A stretch of 64,000 nt of DNA from Agrobacterium larrymoorei (GTDB lineage: Bacteria > Pseudomonadota > Alphaproteobacteria > Rhizobiales > Rhizobiaceae). A program made the translations under genes and the position numbers. The stretch covers positions 2,533,501 to 2,597,500 of the forward strand of contig NZ_JAUTBL010000002.1 of NCBI RefSeq assembly GCF_030819275.1. Direction: 5' to 3'. The notes under the pieces were generated by a model. That model saw only the letters and a program-made list of their open reading frames with translations, searched no databases and had not been told where the DNA came from. Within the stretch, counting starts at the first letter, position 1. Each line of letters starts with the position of its first letter. Positions 54,211 to 64,000 of this stretch are shown piece by piece.

Positions 54211-55170
54211 TCACGCGGCGGCCAGTTCCTTGCGGACGATTTCGCGCAGGGACACCAGATCCTTGGCAAACAGGCGGATGCCTTCGGAGAGCTTTTCCGT
54301 CGCCATGGCGTCTTCGTTGAGCTGCCAGCGGAAGGTCTTCTCGTCCAGCGACTGAAGCGGCTCAGCCTTGGCGTTGTCGGGAGACAGCTTGCGCTCCAGC
54401 GTACCGGTGTCCTTGTCCAGCTCTTCCAGAAGGGCCGGGCTGATCGTCAGGCGGTCGCAACCGGCCAGCGCTTCGATTTCGCCGACATTGCGGAAGGAGG
54501 CGCCCATAACGACGGTCGAGATGCCATTGGCCTTGTAGTAATTGTAGATCTGGCGGACCGAAAGCACGCCCGGATCGGTCTCGGCGGTGTAGGTCTCACC
54601 GGTCGACTTCTTGTACCAGTCGAGAATACGGCCGACGAAGGGCGAGATGAGGAATGCCTTGGCCTCGGCGCAGGCAATTGCCTGGGCCTGCGAGAAGAGA
54701 AGCGTCAGATTGCAATCGATGCCTTCCGCCTGCAGCACTTCCGCCGCCTTGATGCCTTCCCAGGTGGAGGCAAGCTTGATGAGGATGCGGTCGCGCTCGA
54801 TGCCGCGCTCTTTGTAGGCGGCAATGATGCTGTGCGCCTTGGCGATCGATGCCTGCGTGTCGAAGGAGAGATCGGCATCCACCTCGGTGGAGACGCGGCC
54901 CGGAACGAGATCGACAAGGGCTGCACCGACGGAAATCGCCAGACGATCGGCCACCGCGGCAATCACGCCGTCGGCGTTGCCGCCCTGCTTGCGACCCCAG
55001 GCAACCGCTTCCTTCACAGTCTCCGCAAAGGCTGGCGTACCGAGCGCCTTGAGGACGATGGACGGGTTGGTGGTGCAATCCACCGGCTTCAGACGGGCCA
55101 CCGCATCGATATCACCGGTATCGGCAACCACGGTGGTGATGGCGCGAAGTTGATCAAGCTTGGAAGTCAT
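54211..55170 (-). CDS. tal: Transaldolase
   Basis: A 319-residue TalB-type transaldolase of the non-oxidative pentose phosphate pathway. The Schiff-base Lys is in [15 protein letters not shown] (about 130-144), with Asp in [14 protein letters not shown] and Glu/Asp in [11 protein letters not shown]. The length matches E. coli TalB (317). It links xylulose 5-phosphate metabolism to glycolysis and thus fits with the xyl genes. Transcription is away from a SorC-type regulator. Confidence 0.95.
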   Translation of the reverse strand: MTSKLDQLRAITTVVADTGDIDAVARLKPVDCTTNPSIVLKALGTPAFAETVKEAVAWGRKQGGNADGVIAAVADRLAISVGAALVDLVPGRVSTEVDADLSFDTQASIAKAHSIIAAYKERGIERDRILIKLASTWEGIKAAEVLQAEGIDCNLTLLFSQAQAIACAEAKAFLISPFVGRILDWYKKSTGETYTAETDPGVLSVRQIYNYYKANGISTVVMGASFRNVGEIEALAGCDRLTISPALLEELDKDTGTLERKLSPDNAKAEPLQSLDEKTFRWQLNEDAMATEKLSEGIRLFAKDLVSLREIVRKELAAA

Positions 55171-55474
55171 GCCGTATAATCCTTGTGAATGTCTCGGAAA
55201 CCATCGCTATCGAATTTCGTTCCGCACGGGTGAGCGTACAGACGGCGACAAGGGAACTCTGTTCGCGAGGAGTATCGCGCAGTCCAAGGCAGGAAGTCAA
55301 GACATTTGCCCATCGCAATTGACATAAGTTTCATGTCTGTAATACTGCACCCAAGAAAAGTTTGTGGCCGCGAGTGGCACAGCCGGAGATCGCAACCCTT
55401 TTGCAGCATGGGCGATCACTGCACGCGCAAGACTGCGCCCAAACGGACGATGGCTTAGAACATGGCGAGAGACA
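55171..55474. other. Divergent tal/SorC intergenic region
   Basis: About 300 bp between divergent genes. Besides the promoter/operator listed separately, I see no RNA gene or coding frame on either strand. Confidence 0.5.
55319..55345 (+). promoter_or_regulatory. Candidate promoter/operator of the SorC-type gene
   Basis: TTGACA (55319-55324) and TAATAC (55340-55345) are 15 bases apart. A GACAT/ATGTC inverted repeat (55321-55337) overlaps the spacer, suitable for autoregulation. Confidence 0.4.
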
Positions 55475-56473
55475 GTGACAAAACTGCGTAGAGAGACCCA
55501 TACGGCCTTTTCCGAAGCACCATCGCTGAGACTGAGAGCCGCGTGGCTCTATTACAATCAGGGCATGACGCAGAAGGATGTCGCCGAAAAACTCGGCATC
55601 AGCCGCTCCACCGTCATCCGCCTGCTTGATGAGGCGATGAAGCGCTCCGACGTGCAGATCTGGATCAATGAAGGCATCGAGGATTTCGTCGCGCTTTCCA
55701 TCCATTTGGAGAAAGCCTATGGCCTGGACGAGGCGGTGATCATCCCGACCGGCTCGGACAAGGCGGAAGACGTTGCCAAGGGCGTGGGGTTGGCGCTCGG
55801 GCAGTTTCTCTCCGAAGTCGTGCCGGACAATGCCACCATCGGTGTCGGCTGGGGCCGCACCATGACCGCTTCGCTCTCCAGCTTCCGCCCGCCACGGCGC
55901 GAAAACTGCAAGGTCGTCTCGCTGCTTGGCGGGATCGTCGCCGTGCACCAGACCAACCCGCTCGACTACACCTGGCGGCTCGCCAGTGCCTTAGGCGCGG
56001 AATGCTACATGTTTCTTGCCCCGCTCCTGGTCGATTCCATCGAAACCAAGCGGGCGCTGATCGAAAAATGCGGGCTGAGCACGCTTTATGCGCTCGCCGA
56101 AAACCTCGATCTCGCCATCGTCAGCTGCGGCGATATCGGTCCACATTCCACATCGCTCTCGGAAGGTTTCATTTCCAAACAGACGCTGGATGAGCTGGTC
56201 GCAGCGGGCTGCGTCTGCGACACCATGTTCAACTTCATCGATGCCGAGGGGCGCTCCGTCGATCATCCGATCAACAATCACGCCATGGCGATCGATCTCG
56301 ATACGCTGAAAAAGGCCAGGCACATCGTGCTCGCCTCCGGCGGCGCCCACCGCGCCACCGCCATCCGCGCCACCATCAAGCGCATTGGCTGCAACACACT
56401 GATCACGGATGAGGCAGCGGCGCGGGCGTTGATGGAGCTGGCGACGCCTGAAACTGCCGCTGAAGGGGCGTAA
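55475..56473 (+). CDS. SorC-family sugar-responsive regulator
   Basis: A 332-residue SorC/DeoR-type regulator. The HTH is MTQKDVAEKLGISRSTVIRLL (about 32-52) and the sugar-phosphate-binding domain starts at about 75 (ATIGVGWGRTMTASL, VVSLLGGI). The ligand is unknown; position beside tal suggests a pentose or polyol phosphate. GTG at 55475 is chosen; the frame runs open to 55364 without support. It abuts the convergent repair gene with no gap. Confidence 0.88.
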   Translation: MTKLRRETHTAFSEAPSLRLRAAWLYYNQGMTQKDVAEKLGISRSTVIRLLDEAMKRSDVQIWINEGIEDFVALSIHLEKAYGLDEAVIIPTGSDKAEDVAKGVGLALGQFLSEVVPDNATIGVGWGRTMTASLSSFRPPRRENCKVVSLLGGIVAVHQTNPLDYTWRLASALGAECYMFLAPLLVDSIETKRALIEKCGLSTLYALAENLDLAIVSCGDIGPHSTSLSEGFISKQTLDELVAAGCVCDTMFNFIDAEGRSVDHPINNHAMAIDLDTLKKARHIVLASGGAHRATAIRATIKRIGCNTLITDEAAARALMELATPETAAEGA

Positions 56474-57346
56474 TCACACCCGCCCCGTTTCCCAGCCCAG
56501 CATCGCTCGCTTGCGGGTAATGCCCCAATGATAGCCGGTGAGTGCGCCGCTTTTGCCAAGCGCCCGGTGACAGGGAACGACGAAAGAGATGGGATTGGCA
56601 CCGATCGCTGCACCAACGGCGCGTGACGCCGTCGGCTGGCCGATATCCTGCGCGACATGCGAATAGGTGACGGCCCTGCCCATCGGGATTTTCAACAGGC
56701 TCTGCCAGACACGCACCTGAAAATCCGTGCCGAGCAGAACGACGCGCAAGGGTTGGTCGCTGCTCCAGCGGGTAGGATCGAAGATGCGCTCTGCATAGGG
56801 GGCGGTCGCGGCGCTGTCTTCCACATAGATGGCGTTCGGCCAGCGGCGCGCCATATCCTCGAAGCAGGCTGTCTCCTCCCCCGTATCGGCGAAAGCGCAG
56901 CCAGCCAGGCCGCGGTCGGTGATCATCACCAACGCAAGACCAAAGGGCGATGGATGATAACCATAGCGGATCTGCAGCCCGCTGCCCTTCATCTTCCATT
57001 CGCCCGGCGACATCGCCTCATGGGTCACAAAGAGATCGTGCAGACGGCTTGGGCCCGACATGCCGACTTCGATGGACGTTTCCAAAAGCGGCAGATTTTC
57101 CTCCCGCAACAGCCGCTTGGCATGATCCAGCGTCACGGCCTGCAGAAAGGCTTTCGGCGACAATCCAGCCCAGCGCGTAAAGGTCTTCTGCAATTGCGTG
57201 GGTGACTGGTTGAGCCTTGCGGCGATATCGTCCAATGACGGTTGGTCGCGATAATCCAGTGTCAGAATCTCTATGACCTGGCGCACAATGTCATAATCGC
57301 TGCCGACCGGCGTGATGTCTTCTTTCAGCATGATATTGGCATTCAT
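56474..57346 (-). CDS. AraC-HTH and O6-alkylguanine-DNA alkyltransferase fusion
   Basis: A 290-residue Ada-like protein without the N-terminal phosphotriester-repair zinc domain. Residues about 20-120 form an AraC-type HTH pair (QSPTQLQKTFTRWAGLSPKAFLQ), and 130-290 the alkyltransferase with the acceptor Cys in FVVPCHRALGKSG and the arginine finger region ASRAVGAAIGANP. It removes alkyl groups from O6 of guanine, and may also activate transcription. ATG at 57346 follows AAGGAG. Confidence 0.9.
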   Translation of the reverse strand: MNANIMLKEDITPVGSDYDIVRQVIEILTLDYRDQPSLDDIAARLNQSPTQLQKTFTRWAGLSPKAFLQAVTLDHAKRLLREENLPLLETSIEVGMSGPSRLHDLFVTHEAMSPGEWKMKGSGLQIRYGYHPSPFGLALVMITDRGLAGCAFADTGEETACFEDMARRWPNAIYVEDSAATAPYAERIFDPTRWSSDQPLRVVLLGTDFQVRVWQSLLKIPMGRAVTYSHVAQDIGQPTASRAVGAAIGANPISFVVPCHRALGKSGALTGYHWGITRKRAMLGWETGRV

Positions 57347-57416
57347 GGCATGTCTCCTTAGCGATCAGAAGACCACGACCTGTCGTCTGCCTCCACCCGT
57401 TTCTTGCCAAGACCTA

Positions 57417-57899
57417 TCAGATTTTGAGCTTCACCGTCGCCAGCGCATTGCGAAATGCCTTGGCAAAGCTTTCCCGATCATCCGGGTTGAGGAAGGAGCC
57501 GATATCCGTCACCCGGCCTTCGCCCGACACATGCATGGAAAGAATACCGAATTCCTCGTGACGGCGCACCCGAAACCGCGCCCAGAACGGATTGAACCGA
57601 TGTTCAACCACCTCTCCCTTCGGCGAAAATTTACGGATGGAGAGGTTGGCGCGAGACACCACCACCTGCTCCTTAACCTTGGCGGCACGGTAGTTTGCGC
57701 GAAAGGCAATATAGAGAAGCAAGAAATCAAGCCCCAGAAAGAAGCCGATCGGCCACGCACCGGTAACGAGGAAGAAGCCGCCATAGAGGACTGCAACGAG
57801 CCCGCAGATCACCAGCAGGACACGAAACCCCTTGCGCCCCAGCGAGCGATAGGGAATGAGTTCGGCAGAAAAAACCGGCTGATCGTTGAGCATTTCCAT
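57417..57899 (-). CDS. DUF2244 membrane protein
   Basis: A 160-residue DUF2244 protein with two helices (about 26-45 and 48-68; GFRVLLVICGLVAVLYGGFF, WPIGFFLGLDFLLLYIAF) and a soluble C-terminal part. The function is unknown. ATG 57899 follows AGGAAGG; ATG 57893 is an alternative with better spacing. It is divergent from nth across 44 bp, a neighbourhood common in rhizobia. Confidence 0.85.
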   Translation of the reverse strand: MEMLNDQPVFSAELIPYRSLGRKGFRVLLVICGLVAVLYGGFFLVTGAWPIGFFLGLDFLLLYIAFRANYRAAKVKEQVVVSRANLSIRKFSPKGEVVEHRFNPFWARFRVRRHEEFGILSMHVSGEGRVTDIGSFLNPDDRESFAKAFRNALATVKLKI

Positions 57900-57943
57900 C
57901 TGCCTTCCTCGATACGGCTGATCAACGCGCATGTAGATCCGTT

Positions 57944-58714
57944 ATGACAATCGACAAGAAACGATCCAGCACCCAAACAGCAAAAAAGTCAATTTCAACG
58001 GCGAAGCCCAGGCAAAAGCGCGTGAAGACCACCTACTCGAAAGACGAGCTGAACGAGATTTTCCGCCGATTCTCCATCCAGCGGCCGGAGCCGAAGGGGG
58101 AGCTCGAGCACACCAATCCCTTCACCCTGGTGGTGGCCGTCGCACTGTCCGCCCAGGCCACCGATGTCGGCGTCAACCGGGCGACGAGAGCGCTGTTTGA
58201 AATTGCCGATACGCCGGAAAAGATGCTGGCGCTCGGGGAAGAGCGGCTGATCGATTACATCAAGACCATCGGGCTTTACCGCAACAAGGCCAAGAACGTC
58301 ATTGCGCTGTCGCAGATGCTGATCGACAATTTCGGCGGCGAGGTTCCGAAATCCCGCGAGGAGTTGATGCTGCTGCCGGGTGTGGGCCGCAAGACCGCCA
58401 ATGTGGTCATGTCCATGGCTTTCGGCATTCCCACGCTCGCCGTCGATACCCATGTCTTCCGCATCGCCAACCGCATTCTGCTGGCACCGGGCAAGACCCC
58501 AGATGAGGTGGAAGACAGGCTGGTCAGGATCATTCCCGAGCCCTACCTCTTCCACGCCCATCACTGGCTCATTCTGCACGGGCGCTATTGCTGCAAGGCA
58601 CGCAAGCCGGAATGCGAGCGCTGCATCATCGCCGATATCTGTCAATCGCCGGAAAAGACCTGGGACATCCCCGCGCCGCTGGTGGAACTACCGCCCCAGC
58701 TTATCGGTGCCTGA
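57944..58714 (+). CDS. nth: Endonuclease III
   Basis: A 256-residue DNA glycosylase/AP lyase for oxidised pyrimidines. The helix-hairpin-helix LLPGVGRKTANVV contains the catalytic Lys, VDTHVFR the catalytic Asp, and the 4Fe-4S ligands are in CKARKPECERCIIADIC. An N-terminal basic extension of about 25 residues precedes the domain. Its last 27 bases overlap the end of the convergent EI24 gene. Confidence 0.95.
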   Translation: MTIDKKRSSTQTAKKSISTAKPRQKRVKTTYSKDELNEIFRRFSIQRPEPKGELEHTNPFTLVVAVALSAQATDVGVNRATRALFEIADTPEKMLALGEERLIDYIKTIGLYRNKAKNVIALSQMLIDNFGGEVPKSREELMLLPGVGRKTANVVMSMAFGIPTLAVDTHVFRIANRILLAPGKTPDEVEDRLVRIIPEPYLFHAHHWLILHGRYCCKARKPECERCIIADICQSPEKTWDIPAPLVELPPQLIGA

Positions 58715-59455
58715 GCGAGACGCGACCCATTGAAGCGTAAATGACGGGTCCTTCCGGCTGATCGACTTGTGCAGATGCACCATGAAGGATGCTGCAAAAA
58801 GCGGTGTCAGCAGGTTGAGGAAGGGCACCGCCAGAAAGGCTGCGATCACCAGGCCCGCCATGAACACGGTCGATGCGTGTTTTGAGCGAAAGGCCCGCGC
58901 CTCCTCTGGAGAGCGGAAGCGCATGGCGGCGAATTCGAAAAACTCCCGGCCCAGCAAATAGCCGTTGACGATGAAGAAGGCGATCAGGTTCACGCCCGGC
59001 ACCAGCAGCAAGAGCAGCGCGATAGCATTGCCGAGAATGACGATGCCGAAAAACTTGATGGAGGAGACCACAGCTTCGCCCAGCGGCATGGCGCGGCCGA
59101 TGGGCTCACCGGCATAATCATCCCTCTCGATCACCTCCGCCACATCGTCGAGAAACAGACCGGCAATTACCGCGGTGACGGGTGAGATCAACAGCGCAAG
59201 CGCGAGCGCCAGGCCGATGCCTGCAAGAATCGCAAGGACGAAACTCATCCATCCAGCCCAATCCGGCATGCCGGGAACAAGCGAATCGAGCCATGGCAAT
59301 GCAAGCCAGATGAACAGGCCGCGGATGGCGAACCATAAACCGATCAGCACGAGAATGGTGAGGCCGAGAACCTCCCAGAAGACCGAGCGCGTCTCTGAAG
59401 CAAACAGTTTCTCAAAGGCGCGTTTTGCTGCATCGAGGATCAAACCACTCTCCAT
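58688..59455 (-). CDS. EI24/CysZ-like membrane protein
   Basis: A 255-residue EI24-domain protein with four to six helices, including VLGLTILVLIGLWFAIRGLF, MSFVLAILAGIGLALALALLI and IVILGNAIALLLLLVPGVNL. The NGYLLGREFFEFAAMR segment is characteristic of the family. CysZ relatives move sulfate; no cysteine genes are near, so the function is open. ATG at 59455 gives the recognisable start. It overlaps nth tail to tail by 27 bp. Confidence 0.85.
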   Translation of the reverse strand: MESGLILDAAKRAFEKLFASETRSVFWEVLGLTILVLIGLWFAIRGLFIWLALPWLDSLVPGMPDWAGWMSFVLAILAGIGLALALALLISPVTAVIAGLFLDDVAEVIERDDYAGEPIGRAMPLGEAVVSSIKFFGIVILGNAIALLLLLVPGVNLIAFFIVNGYLLGREFFEFAAMRFRSPEEARAFRSKHASTVFMAGLVIAAFLAVPFLNLLTPLFAASFMVHLHKSISRKDPSFTLQWVASRSGTDKLGR

Positions 59456-59657
59456 CTTATGGGTGTTACCTGCGTGCACAGATAAGGAGGCTGCCTTTGC
59501 TCCACAAGAATACCGAGGCATGAGCGGTTACTTGAATGAAGGCTGCGCAATTATCTTTCTCTTGAATAGAAGGCGCGCCTAAACTATGAAAAACAACGGG
59601 GAAAAAATAGTATTTTTCTTTCGAAGCGGATAGGATGTGTCACGAAGCACTTGCTCC

Positions 59658-59686
59658 ACCATTCAACCCGCGAAGCACTGAATGGT
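59658..59686. promoter_or_regulatory. Candidate RpiR operator
   Basis: ACCATTCA (59658-59665) and TGAATGGT (59679-59686) form an 8-bp inverted repeat with a 13-base spacer, 28 bp upstream of the RpiR start, in a locally AT-rich region. Confidence 0.45.
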
Positions 59687-59714
59687 CATCCGATAGAAAC
59701 GTGATGAGGCGTTG

Positions 59715-60542
59715 TTGGAAAAGTTATTGATCGATCTGTCCCGGTTGATGAAGTCCGGTACACCCGCGGAGCGGCGTATCGCAAAATATCTCATGGAGCA
59801 TCTGAACGAGCTTCCGTTCGAGACGGCTGCGACGCTGGCAGAAAAGCTGGGCTTGAGCCCGATGACGGTCGGCAGATTTTTGCGATCTCTCGGCTACCGG
59901 CAGCTCAGCGACATTCGCGAACACCTGCGTGAGCGCGTCACAGCATCGGCCGCTGCCTCTCCTGCTGAGAGCAAGGAGCCGCGGCAGACACCGCTTTCGG
60001 GCCTGATGATGCAGCAGATTCAGGCCGTGCAGGCCGTTTACGATCTCGCCGGTCAGCCCGTATGGAAGACTGCACTCGACGCTATCAACGAAAGCCGCAA
60101 CGTCTTCATCGCCTCGTCGGCGGAAAGCTTCGGCCTTTGTCGGTATTTCTACATGAAGCTGCTCGAATGTCGGGAGCGAGTGCACTATCTCCAGAGCGAC
60201 GGCTCTACCTATATCGAACTGATGGATGAGGAGCCTGAGGATACGCTCCTGATCCTGATCGACTGCGGCGGCAACCTTCCCGCCATCCAGCGCCTTGCCA
60301 AAATAGCCGCAAGCGGCGGCTACAAGACAGTCCTGATCACCACGCGCTTCTACGAGTGGGGTCCGGAAAGCGCGGACATCTGTTTAACGATCCCGCTCCA
60401 TCAGAATAGCAGTGACAGCATGCTCCAACTCGTCGCCATGAGTGAGTTCATGCTGCAGTCCCTCACCCATAACAACGGTTCCAACCGCAAACAGCGCGTC
60501 AAGCGCATTGGTGATTTGCAAAGGGCGCTTCATCACGGATGA
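59715..60542 (+). CDS. RpiR/MurR-family regulator
   Basis: A 275-residue regulator with an N-terminal HTH_6 domain (about 1-75; LPFETAATLAEKLGLSPMTVGRFLRSLGY) and a SIS sugar-phosphate domain (about 110-240; VFIASSAESFGLCRYFYMKL, DTLLILIDCGG). No sugar operon adjoins it, so the target is unknown. The start is a TTG: 59715 lies 5 bases after GAGG, with another TTG at 59712. Confidence 0.85.
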   Translation: MEKLLIDLSRLMKSGTPAERRIAKYLMEHLNELPFETAATLAEKLGLSPMTVGRFLRSLGYRQLSDIREHLRERVTASAAASPAESKEPRQTPLSGLMMQQIQAVQAVYDLAGQPVWKTALDAINESRNVFIASSAESFGLCRYFYMKLLECRERVHYLQSDGSTYIELMDEEPEDTLLILIDCGGNLPAIQRLAKIAASGGYKTVLITTRFYEWGPESADICLTIPLHQNSSDSMLQLVAMSEFMLQSLTHNNGSNRKQRVKRIGDLQRALHHG

Positions 60543-60782
60543 AGACGTCCGTGTGCAAAGGCCTGTGCGCCGTCTGGACATGAACATGCGCGCCACTCGC
60601 CAGGATGTTTCAGCTGCAGGGAGCGCGCCTTCATCAAACTCTTGTTGGTTTTTTGGTCAAGGCATGCGACGAACCATGGGAGTTGTCGTGCATCTGAAAG
60701 GTCGCGAGGCACTTTGGAAGTTGCGCGCACACTCTGACCAGACACTGGCCGCCGCACGGATCAACAAACGGAGCCTTTGAGA
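60543..60782. other. Intergenic region without recognised gene
   Basis: 240 bp between the RpiR gene and the secreted protein gene. A frame on the plus strand runs through it (ending 60780) but overlaps the RpiR gene and has no family resemblance or ribosome binding site. Confidence 0.5.
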
Positions 60783-61340
60783 ATGCTCATCGTCGCCCTC
60801 TTATCCTTCGTCGGTATAACGATGGGCGATACCCGAACGGCGCAAGTGGTGGATTCCGCGCCTTTTCAGCAGGTTGCCGCAAAGGAAGGTCGGATGTCGA
60901 TCCGCAATTTCGATGCGGCGCGCTGTAAGGCCCTTGCGGACTTGTCGCAAAAAGAGCCTCCGACATTCACCCAGATGCCCAGCGGCGAATGGGAATGCAA
61001 TTCCTTGCTGGAGTTTCCCGAGACTGGGCGCACCCCTTCGCTCTTCATCCAGATCCGCGGCAACAAGGACGGTCGGTGGACCTATTTCCGCTTGAAGCTC
61101 AACTTCGGCTCTTCCCTCTCCCGCCAAACCCTCAGCGAGAGGGCCGTGTCCGTCATCCATCTGCTGATCGGCGAGCGGACATCGACGGCAGATCTCGCCG
61201 CAAGCCTCGCGGCTGGTCAGGAATTTGAGTCCACCATCGCCGGTGCCAAGGTCAGGTACAAGCAGGAAGGCATGGACAAGTCACGCTTCAATTTCTTCGG
61301 CACCAACTCGCCGGGTTATTCGAAGGGCATTGCCGAATAG
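60783..61340 (+). CDS. Hypothetical secreted protein
   Basis: A 185-residue protein with a short hydrophobic N-terminus (MLIVALLSFVGITMG) that may be a signal peptide or anchor. The rest is soluble and mixed alpha/beta, with two Cys (AARCKALAD and EWECNSLLEFP) that could form a disulfide outside the cytoplasm. I do not recognise its family with confidence. ATG at 60783 is 10 bases after GGAG; TTG at 60777 is an alternative. Confidence 0.6.
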   Translation: MLIVALLSFVGITMGDTRTAQVVDSAPFQQVAAKEGRMSIRNFDAARCKALADLSQKEPPTFTQMPSGEWECNSLLEFPETGRTPSLFIQIRGNKDGRWTYFRLKLNFGSSLSRQTLSERAVSVIHLLIGERTSTADLAASLAAGQEFESTIAGAKVRYKQEGMDKSRFNFFGTNSPGYSKGIAE

Positions 61341-61409
61341 CGGATATCGCTCCGAACGCGTGGGCTACATCCCAGCACCGCTTGATGAAGCGCACCTCCC
61401 TTAAACGTC

Positions 61410-61440
61410 AAAACCCCGCAGCATGTGGCTACGGGGTTTT
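61410..61440. terminator. Bidirectional terminator
   Basis: A perfect stem AAAACCCCG/CGGGGTTTT (61410-61440) with T runs on both strands lies between the secreted-protein gene and the end of the rRNA operon. It can end both transcripts. Confidence 0.85.
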
Positions 61441-61458
61441 GATGGTGACTTAGATGTT

Positions 61459-61535
<77 letters not shown>

Positions 61536-61579
61536 TTGACTTTGTTCGACTTGGATGTCGAGTAATCTTTAGAACTGCA

Positions 61580-61604
61580 AAAGGCCGCTTTGGATGCGGC
61601 CTTT
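61580..61604 (-). terminator. Hairpin between 5S rRNA and tRNA-fMet
   Basis: A perfect 9-bp stem AAAGGCCGC/GCGGCCTTT followed on the minus strand by TTTT. It resembles an intrinsic terminator although the tRNA lies downstream; it may be a processing signal or a partial terminator. Confidence 0.6.
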
Positions 61605-61662
61605 GGTATCGGCCTTGGCCGGAGGAGTTTGATTTGAGAAGATTTATTCGTTGCGTTTAGCA

Positions 61663-61780
61663 GACCTGGCAGCGACCTACTCTCCCGCGTCTTAAGACGA
61701 AGTACCATTGGCGCTGGGGCGTTTCACGGCCGTGTTCGGAATGGGAACGGGTGCAGCCGCCCCGCGATAACCACCAGGTC
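61663..61780 (-). rRNA. 5S ribosomal RNA
   Basis: 118 bases with the terminal pairing GACCTGG/CCAGGTC and the conserved core CCATTCCGAACACGG and GGGAGAGTAGGTCG (minus strand). Ends are approximate by a few bases. Confidence 0.93.
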
Positions 61781-62024
61781 GGCGAAACGCAACTGGCACA
61801 TGCTTTTGCATGTGCTGTTGTATCGAGAAGCTGGGTGGCGAAGCCACATTTAATTTCAACACGTCTTTCTCCGACCTGTCTGTGTGTTGCCTTTCTCGCG
61901 TTTGAGTAAGGAGCCATACAGACCAGCGGTCGTCGCGCTTGTGGCGCGGCCCGTCCGGAGCGCTAAGCGCGTCAGGACAGAAGAGATGATGCTCATCTTC
62001 GATGAGCATGAACAATGGGAACGA
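61781..62024 (-). other. 23S-5S internal transcribed spacer
   Basis: 244 bp of spacer with several stems, including GCACATGC/GCATGTGC near 61797-61816 and a GATGAGCATC-like stem near 61990-62010, probably RNase III processing structures. No tRNA is present. Confidence 0.6.

Positions 62025-64000
<1,976 letters not shown>

Noticed and set aside
60442..60780. 112-codon plus-strand frame overlapping the RpiR gene
   Set aside because: Starts inside a well-supported gene, has no ribosome binding site and no family resemblance.

Overview
The window looks like a piece of a Rhizobiaceae chromosome (Agrobacterium/Rhizobium type). The grounds are high GC with strong GC at third codon positions, the gene families present (sitABCD, a HisKA_2 histidine kinase, single-subunit CHAD and CYTH proteins, DUF533, DUF2244, DUF1328), GC-rich palindromic intergenic elements of the kind common in rhizobia, and an alphaproteobacterial rRNA operon end (23S, 5S, tRNA-fMet) at the right edge. 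It is an accessory-rich but ordinary chromosomal stretch. I see no prophage, transposase, conjugation gene or CRISPR array.

Layout, left to right. 0-5.4 kb: a NicO-type nickel/cobalt exporter, a frameshifted C45-family acyltransferase, a GNAT, a divergent SDR/HxlR pair, an unknown protein and an HNH protein. 5.8-9.4 kb: signalling genes (PAS protein, receiver-only regulator, HisKA_2 kinase with a degenerate ATPase domain, diguanylate cyclase). 9.4-14.1 kb: a Pls/PosA-like single-module NRPS with membrane and hexapeptide repeats, translationally coupled to its phosphopantetheinyl transferase. 14.2-20.8 kb: small membrane protein, GNAT, DUF533 protein with its ribosome binding site buried in a perfect hairpin, eda, CYTH-CHAD pair, an AT-richer two-gene islet (HEPN-like plus membrane protein), and trhO. 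20.9-26 kb: a CHASE4-GGDEF-EAL protein and the metNIQ methionine importer. 26-30.7 kb: nitroreductase, SMR exporter, alpha/beta hydrolase with a divergent GlxA-type regulator, YciI protein and TetR. 30.7-34.9 kb: xylose catabolism (xylA, a frameshifted xylB, LacI-type regulator). 35-36.4 kb: WYL repressor and its divergent target.

36.4-43 kb: emrAB-like efflux with a divergent TetR and two operators, a TerC-family protein, and an SLC13-type permease. 43.3-46.3 kb: gltX and lysS. 46.5-52 kb: a His/Gly-rich anchored protein facing sitABCD (manganese/iron import) across Mur-box-like palindromes, then DUF1328. 52-56.5 kb: sugar-acid SDR with divergent IclR, transaldolase, SorC regulator. 56.5-61.3 kb: AraC-MGMT repair protein, DUF2244, endonuclease III, EI24 membrane protein, RpiR regulator, a secreted protein of unknown function. 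61.4-64 kb: tRNA-fMet, 5S and the 3' two thirds of 23S rRNA, all on the minus strand.

Themes. Pentose and sugar-acid metabolism is spread over the window (xylA/xylB, tal, eda, SDR, with LacI, SorC, IclR and RpiR regulators). Metal handling appears at both ends (NicO exporter; sitABCD with the His-rich neighbour). Several regulator-target pairs carry visible dyad operators. Two genes (C45 acyltransferase, xylB) are broken by exactly one extra G in a G run, so either both are recent mutations or both are sequencing errors.
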